Positions 6,910 through 10,587 of a stretch of DNA of 10,587 nt are shown one piece after another. This DNA comes from JBBQER01 sp052148155 (GTDB taxonomy: Bacteria > Actinomycetota > Acidimicrobiia > IMCC26256 > PALSA-610), in assembly GCA_052148155.1 (NCBI GenBank), contig JBKQIY010000001.1, positions 1 through 10,587 of the forward strand, read 5' to 3'. The translations under genes and the position numbers were made by a program. Below the pieces are notes generated by a model. The model searched no databases, was not told the DNA's origin, and saw only the letters and a program-made list of their open reading frames with translations. Each line of letters opens with the position of its first letter. The first letter of the stretch is position 1.

Positions 6910-8013
6910 GTGGTGACCGCGCCCGACGTCGGTACACCGGGTCCGGCGACGGTCGATTCGGGGCAAGACGGCCGAGGATCGTGGATCCCGAACCGGGCAA
7001 TGATCGCAACCAGGTTCGTGGAGCTGCGCACGCGTCGGGGACTCATGATCACCCTGATCGCGTTGACAGTTGGGCTTCCGACATTCTTCCTCGTCATCCG
7101 GCTGTTGCTGCACGCCTTCGTGCCCCGGTCGTACGGGCCGGCTGGTGGATTCCCGGTGTTCACCGCCCTCATCGCCGGCGTGCTTTACATCTTCGCGTTC
7201 ATCGTTGCCATGACCTTGGGAGCCACTGCAGGCTGCTCCGACCTTGCCGACGGGATGTTCACGCAGCTGGTCGTGACTGGACGCTCGCGAGTGGCGCTGT
7301 TTCTGGCTCGCATTCCCGCCGGCTTGGCGATCGTCATCCCGATGGTGGCCGTCGCATTCACCATCATCTGTACGGTCTGCGTCCTCTCCGCGCCGAGCAG
7401 TTTCGACTTCCAAGGCACCACCTTGCCCCTCGGCCTGTCTGTCCATGGATACGAGACGTGGGCCGCTGACCACCCGAACTTGATCATCTGCGATTTCCCC
7501 TACAACGGGCCATGCCCGGGGAACGAAGCTGAGCCGACGACCCCGTTGTCCAAGTCTCTGGCCATGCGTCAGGCCGAGCAGAACTACGCGACGTACGCCG
7601 TGACCTACACCTCGCCGCCCGATGGCCTGATGATCAGGGCGGGTCTTTGGGTCGAGCTCGAGGCGATCATCGCGTTCGTCTTCGGTCTCGGGTTTGCCGC
7701 TCTCATGGGTCAGCGAATGGTCCCCATCCTCTTGATGATCGTGTACCAGATCATCCTTCGACCAGTCCTGTTGTTGGCGCAGATCCCCTACCTGATCAAC
7801 CTTCAGCGATCCCTGGTCATCGAACTCGCCGTGGCCCACTTCGAGCCGGCCGGAGTCGGCTTCAACTACTGGATTGTGAACGGACCAGGTGGGCTTCGAG
7901 ACTCGTCATCATTGCTGCCGGAGTCGACAACCGTGGCGGTCTGTGTCATCGCGGCGTGGCTTGTTGCTTGGACGGTTCTCGGCGCATGGCGCATGGCGAC
8001 CAGGGACACCTGA
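6910..8013 (+). CDS. ABC-2-type permease-like membrane protein
   Basis: A 367-residue predicted integral membrane protein from GTG 6910. It has a short cytoplasmic N-terminus with MIATRFVELRTRRG, the kind of basic stretch that precedes the first helix in ABC-2 permeases, then six hydrophobic segments at about 45-69, 83-107, 134-160, 246-267, 270-294 and 341-360. Between segments 3 and 4 lies a hydrophilic loop of about 85 residues with two cysteines (194 and 202), which could form a disulfide if extracytoplasmic. The GCSDLADGMFTQLVVTGRSRVALFLAR stretch between segments 2 and 3 resembles the cytoplasmic coupling segment of this class. Such permeases normally pair with a separate ATPase, but none is encoded here, so the protein either borrows one or is not an ABC permease. 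The substrate is unknown. Membrane topology is confident and the family is moderate. Confidence 0.72.
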   Translation: MVTAPDVGTPGPATVDSGQDGRGSWIPNRAMIATRFVELRTRRGLMITLIALTVGLPTFFLVIRLLLHAFVPRSYGPAGGFPVFTALIAGVLYIFAFIVAMTLGATAGCSDLADGMFTQLVVTGRSRVALFLARIPAGLAIVIPMVAVAFTIICTVCVLSAPSSFDFQGTTLPLGLSVHGYETWAADHPNLIICDFPYNGPCPGNEAEPTTPLSKSLAMRQAEQNYATYAVTYTSPPDGLMIRAGLWVELEAIIAFVFGLGFAALMGQRMVPILLMIVYQIILRPVLLLAQIPYLINLQRSLVIELAVAHFEPAGVGFNYWIVNGPGGLRDSSSLLPESTTVAVCVIAAWLVAWTVLGAWRMATRDT

Positions 8014-8970
8014 GGAACTCGCTTCAATGAGAACTCCGGCCATCCCGTAGGCGTCGGACTTCGAGCCGCGTCGCCCAGCATGTGTCGATACCGACCAGGT
8101 CCGACGCAGGCCGCCGCGAGGCCTGGCCGCGCTAGCCGCCATGCGCGCGGATTACTCCTGCGTTGCGTTCGCGTCGGTATGTTCCCTTTCACCCGCTCGG
8201 CGCAGACCCGAGTCGACTCTTGCGTCGCGCGGCTCTCGCTGAGTCGTCTGGGCGAGCCGTCGCATCATCGCGTCAAACTCTGCGAACGCGCGGTCGTCAC
8301 GTTGCCGACGCGCTTTGTTACTCGACCTCTTCACGCTTGCCGAACCCCCGCTCGACCGCACCACGATCCCCATAGAAGCGCGGGACAGAGTGTGCATGAT
8401 CGGCCACGCAACGGCAAGGGTCGCCGAATGAATGCTCGTCGCGTCCTTCGGCCGACACTGCCCAGCACACCTGTCCCCGAACCACGGGCCGGTGTATCCG
8501 GCCAGGTGGGCGGCGGTCGCGGTCACCGTGGCTCGTTGACCAGCAGCTGCCGTGCCTCCGGTTCGTTAGAGCGAGCGCGGGCGGCAGTTATGCCTCGGTG
8601 GTGGCCGTGTCCCCGGGGTAGCGAAGCGGTGGTGTCGATGCCGCAGGTGTCGTGGACGTACGCGAGCACCCGCTCGCCCGACCTCACCTCTCGACAGGTG
8701 CGGCGCGGGAGTCGCGTAGTAAGACACGACGGCCGCGATATCCGGCTTCAGGTCAGGTGGCGCAGCCGCGGCAAGCGCGGAGCGTTTGGGTGTAACTCGG
8801 AGTCTTGGCCTTGTCATTCAGATTCCAGTTTCGGAGTCGCCCGTATCCTGCGTCGTGTCGGTCGAGGTCGCACAAGGTGTCCGCAGGGGCGCCTGATCGA
8901 TGAAGCTGACGGCACGACTTGGCTAGCCGGCCGGCGCGCTGTCCGTGTTCTTCGCCGGCTGAGTCGAGGA
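8014..8970. other. 957-base stretch without a confident gene
   Basis: The longest + frame (8080-9408) runs on through the antisense of the cyclase and is Arg-rich, so it is a shadow. On the - strand a 124-codon frame (8152-8526, GTG start) has a charged, helix-like C-terminal half (KARRQRDD, then FAEFDAMMRRLAQ). Its start overlaps by 3 bases the stop of a 54-codon frame (8523-8687), but neither resembles any family I know. They could be unrecognised small genes or decayed coding sequence. GCCGGCCGGC near 8926 is a perfect 10-bp palindrome. No U-tract terminator is visible after the permease or after the cyclase. Confidence 0.4.
8051..8107. repeat. 9-bp perfect inverted repeat downstream of the permease gene
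   Basis: GCGTCGGAC (8051-8059) is exactly complementary to GTCCGACGC (8099-8107), with 39 bases between. It starts 38 bases after the permease stop. It could fold as a stem with a large loop in the permease mRNA's 3' region, or be chance in GC-rich DNA. Confidence 0.35.
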
Positions 8971-10296
8971 TCAGTTCGCGGCCCAGAGGTGCCAATCGCC
9001 CGGCACGCCCTTGAGCGTCTGGGCGCCGCGGTCGTCGAACTGAAGTTCCGAGCCGATTACAAGGTCTTTGACGGTGCTCGTGACGAGTACTTCCCCCGGT
9101 CCGGCCAGCGCGCTGACGCACGCTCCGATGTGTACGCCGATTCCGGCAACGTCGTCGGCTCGTCGTTCGACCTCACCGGTATGCAGACCGGCACGCACTT
9201 CGATACCGAGCGGACGGACTGCTGTCTGCAACGCGCGCGCGGCACGGATGCCTCGGCCGGGGCCGTCGAAGGTCGCGAGCAAGCCGTCGCCGGTACGTTT
9301 CACCACGACGCCTCGGTGCTGTTCGACTGCCTGACCTGCGGCGGCGTCGTGCTGTTCGAGCAGCGTGCGCCAGGCTCGATCACCGATCGAGGCGGCGCGG
9401 GCGGTTGAACCGACGATGTCGGTAAAGAGCACCGTCGTGAGTACTCGGTCGACCTCAACTTCGCGCGGAGTGGGCGCGCCGGTGACGAACTCGCCGATCG
9501 CGTCAAAGACCGGATCGTCGTCACCGGGGAGGCCGCCCACGTGGAAGTCGCCCGGGATCTCGACGAGTCGTGCGTCCGCGATGTGCTCGGCGAGGTATCG
9601 CCCATGACGCACGGGAACGATGGGATCGTCGACGCGGTGCACAACGAGCGTCGGTGCGCGTACGGCGCCGAGTGCGTAGCGGACGTCCATGTTCACGTTG
9701 TGATGCAGGATCTCTGCCGCTGCGCCCGGCGACGCCGTCTGGCGTTCAAAACGAGCGAGAACCTTCAACATCTCGTCGTCGCCCACGCCACTTACGAATG
9801 CTTCGAGCGCACGGCCCGTGCCCCATTGACCACGAATGCGTGCGATGAACGCGTCCGTCTCCTCGGAATCCTGCCCGATCTCGTAGTCGGGGCCCCGCAA
9901 GATACGGGCGAACGTCCCCCACAGCACCAACGATCGAACGCGCTCGGGAAACGCCGCCGCGAACAACACGGCGAGAGGACCGCCTTCGGACAGACCGATC
10001 ACCACCGCCTGCTCGATACCGGCCGCATCGGCGACCGCGCGTGCGTCGTCCATCCGGTCCTCCGCGCTCCCAGTGCCGAGGGTGCGATCCGAACAACCGG
10101 TGCCGCGCTTGTCGAAGAACACGAAACGGCCGAGCGCTGACATCCGGCTGAAGAGGTCGGCCCACTTCGGGATCTCCCACATCAACTCGACGTTCGACAC
10201 GAACCCCGGAATGAACAACAGGTCGAGAGGACCATCGCCTACACATTGGTAGGCGATGCTCAACTCGCCACTCTGCGCGTACTGCGTCTCAGGCAT
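8971..10296 (-). CDS. Alpha/beta-hydrolase fused to class III adenylyl cyclase
   Basis: 441 residues from ATG 10296. The frame stays open to 10464, but that part is Arg/Pro-rich and overlaps a better lipoprotein frame. Residues 1-275 are an alpha/beta-hydrolase: oxyanion region FIPGFVSN, nucleophile elbow G101-L-S103-E-G105, acid D223 or D224 (HRVDDP) and H252 (GDFHVG). Residues 281-441 are a cyclase homology domain: metal aspartates D293 (FTDIVGST) and D337 (KRTGDG), purine-specifying K333 and D382 (by spacing, adenine type), and the GLHTGE strand. In VHIGACVSALAG, where class III enzymes usually have N-x3-R, this protein has H389 and C393, so the transition-state Arg is missing. The architecture is like that of mycobacterial Rv1900c (LipJ). 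The protein appears soluble. The hydrolase may act as an enzyme or as a ligand-sensing input. The start has only GGGG ahead, so coupling to the overlapping lipoprotein frame is plausible. Confidence 0.9.
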   Translation of the reverse strand: MPETQYAQSGELSIAYQCVGDGPLDLLFIPGFVSNVELMWEIPKWADLFSRMSALGRFVFFDKRGTGCSDRTLGTGSAEDRMDDARAVADAAGIEQAVVIGLSEGGPLAVLFAAAFPERVRSLVLWGTFARILRGPDYEIGQDSEETDAFIARIRGQWGTGRALEAFVSGVGDDEMLKVLARFERQTASPGAAAEILHHNVNMDVRYALGAVRAPTLVVHRVDDPIVPVRHGRYLAEHIADARLVEIPGDFHVGGLPGDDDPVFDAIGEFVTGAPTPREVEVDRVLTTVLFTDIVGSTARAASIGDRAWRTLLEQHDAAAGQAVEQHRGVVVKRTGDGLLATFDGPGRGIRAARALQTAVRPLGIEVRAGLHTGEVERRADDVAGIGVHIGACVSALAGPGEVLVTSTVKDLVIGSELQFDDRGAQTLKGVPGDWHLWAAN

Positions 10297-10477
10297 CGAA
10301 CCCCAACGGTAATGCTTGCTCTTTGGCGGGGGTCTGCCGTCCCGGCCCCTCGAGCGCAGGTGAAGGCGAAATAGAACTCGACTCTGCCGACCCCGACGAA
10401 CCACACCCGCCAGCCACAAACAACAAGGCCGCAGCAACGGCGGCAATGTGGACTCGCGAACCACGACTGCCGATCAT
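10289..10477 (-). CDS. Small predicted lipoprotein overlapping the cyclase start
   Basis: A 62-residue frame from ATG 10477. It starts MIGSRGSRVHIAAVAAALL, with Arg near the N-terminus and then a hydrophobic core, followed by FVAGGC-GSSGS. This is a lipobox-like cysteine (C25) with the Gly/Ser-rich linker usual after actinobacterial lipoprotein cysteines. The -3 residue is Ala rather than Leu/Val, so the lipobox is not perfect. The mature part is only 38 residues, Ser/Pro-rich, and ends GFDA. Its TGA (10289-10291) overlaps the first 8 bases of the cyclase gene, an arrangement that usually means translational coupling. The upstream Shine-Dalgarno is weak (GAGA about 9 bases ahead). It could be a real mini-lipoprotein, or the surviving N-terminus of a larger lipoprotein cut off by rearrangement. 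Confidence 0.5.
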   Translation of the reverse strand: MIGSRGSRVHIAAVAAALLFVAGGCGSSGSAESSSISPSPALEGPGRQTPAKEQALPLGFDA

Positions 10478-10519
10478 GTCGGAAGTCTCGCAGAACCTCG
10501 CTCCACCACCGAAACAGCC

Positions 10520-10540
10520 GTACCCAGCACTGGGTACCCA
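10520..10540. promoter_or_regulatory. Nested inverted repeat, operator-like
   Basis: GTACCCA (10520-10526) and TGGGTAC (10531-10537) are perfect 7-bp inverted arms around GCAC. The right arm also forms a second perfect palindrome, TGGGTACCCA (10531-10540). There are thus three TACCCA/TGGGTA half-sites in 21 bases, starting 43 bases upstream of the lipoprotein ATG. The position and symmetry fit a dimeric repressor or activator site for the lipoprotein-cyclase pair. No regulator is identified. Confidence 0.45.
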
Positions 10541-10575
10541 ACCATTACGCCACCTACGTCCAGCGATCGGGCTAC

Positions 10576-10580
10576 GGAGG
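10576..10580 (+). promoter_or_regulatory. Shine-Dalgarno-like GGAGG at the right edge
   Basis: GGAGG sits 7 bases from the end of the window on the + strand. A + strand gene may start just beyond the edge, which would make 10478-10575 a divergent control region containing the nested inverted repeat. The start codon cannot be seen, so this is only a pointer. Confidence 0.25.
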
Positions 10581-10587
10581 TGCGTCG

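Noticed and set aside
8560..8640. GGTTCG motif resembling a tRNA T-arm
   Set aside because: No paired acceptor stem, anticodon arm or D-arm could be fitted around it.
8080..9408. 442-codon open frame on the + strand
   Set aside because: About a third of it is antisense to the conserved cyclase domain, and the translation is Arg/Ser-rich with no motif.
10297..10464. 56-residue N-terminal extension of the hydrolase-cyclase
   Set aside because: The stretch is Arg/Pro-rich and unlike the hydrolase family N-terminus, and it overlaps the lipoprotein-like frame. The hydrolase fold starts naturally after ATG 10296.

Overview
The window is high-GC DNA with GTG/TTG starts, an IS1380-type transposase remnant and an alpha/beta-hydrolase fused to a class III nucleotidyl cyclase. 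Together these point to an actinomycete (Actinomycetota). An Acidimicrobiia-like origin is only a guess. I see no rRNA, tRNA or CRISPR array.

Layout: (1) positions 1-749 hold the 3' part of an IS1380-family DDE transposase on the + strand. It is broken by an in-frame stop and by a 2-bp frameshift in a TG run, and appears to lack the catalytic Glu. (2) 750-1508 is non-coding: a hairpin just after the transposase stop, a C-rich/G-poor tract, a G-rich 7-bp tandem repeat abutting a perfect palindrome, and a possible promoter. (3) 1509-3137 (+) encodes an exported protein with a probable beta-propeller-like domain and two fibronectin type III domains. (4) Convergent to it lie two - strand genes of cyclic-di-GMP signalling: a membrane PAS-GGDEF-EAL protein (4124-6475) and, downstream of it, a PilZ receptor-type protein (3156-3821). 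They are separated by about 300 bases that include a UUCG-capped hairpin. (5) 6910-8013 (+), divergent from the GGDEF-EAL gene, encodes a six-helix membrane protein resembling an ABC-2 permease, with no ATPase gene in view. (6) 8014-8970 contains no gene I can defend. (7) On the - strand, a 62-residue lipoprotein-like ORF (10289-10477) overlaps by 8 bases the start of an alpha/beta-hydrolase/adenylyl cyclase fusion (8971-10296). The cyclase keeps metal and purine-specifying residues but has Cys where the transition-state Arg is normally found. A nested inverted repeat upstream (10520-10540) looks like an operator.

Taken together, the window carries two second-messenger outputs: c-di-GMP turnover with a probable receptor, and a possibly inactive cAMP cyclase coupled to a hydrolase domain. 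They lie beside an exported protein and a transporter-like membrane protein. I see no evidence for a wholly new system. The most distinctive items are the cyclase active-site substitution, the overlapping mini-lipoprotein and the multiply disabled transposase.
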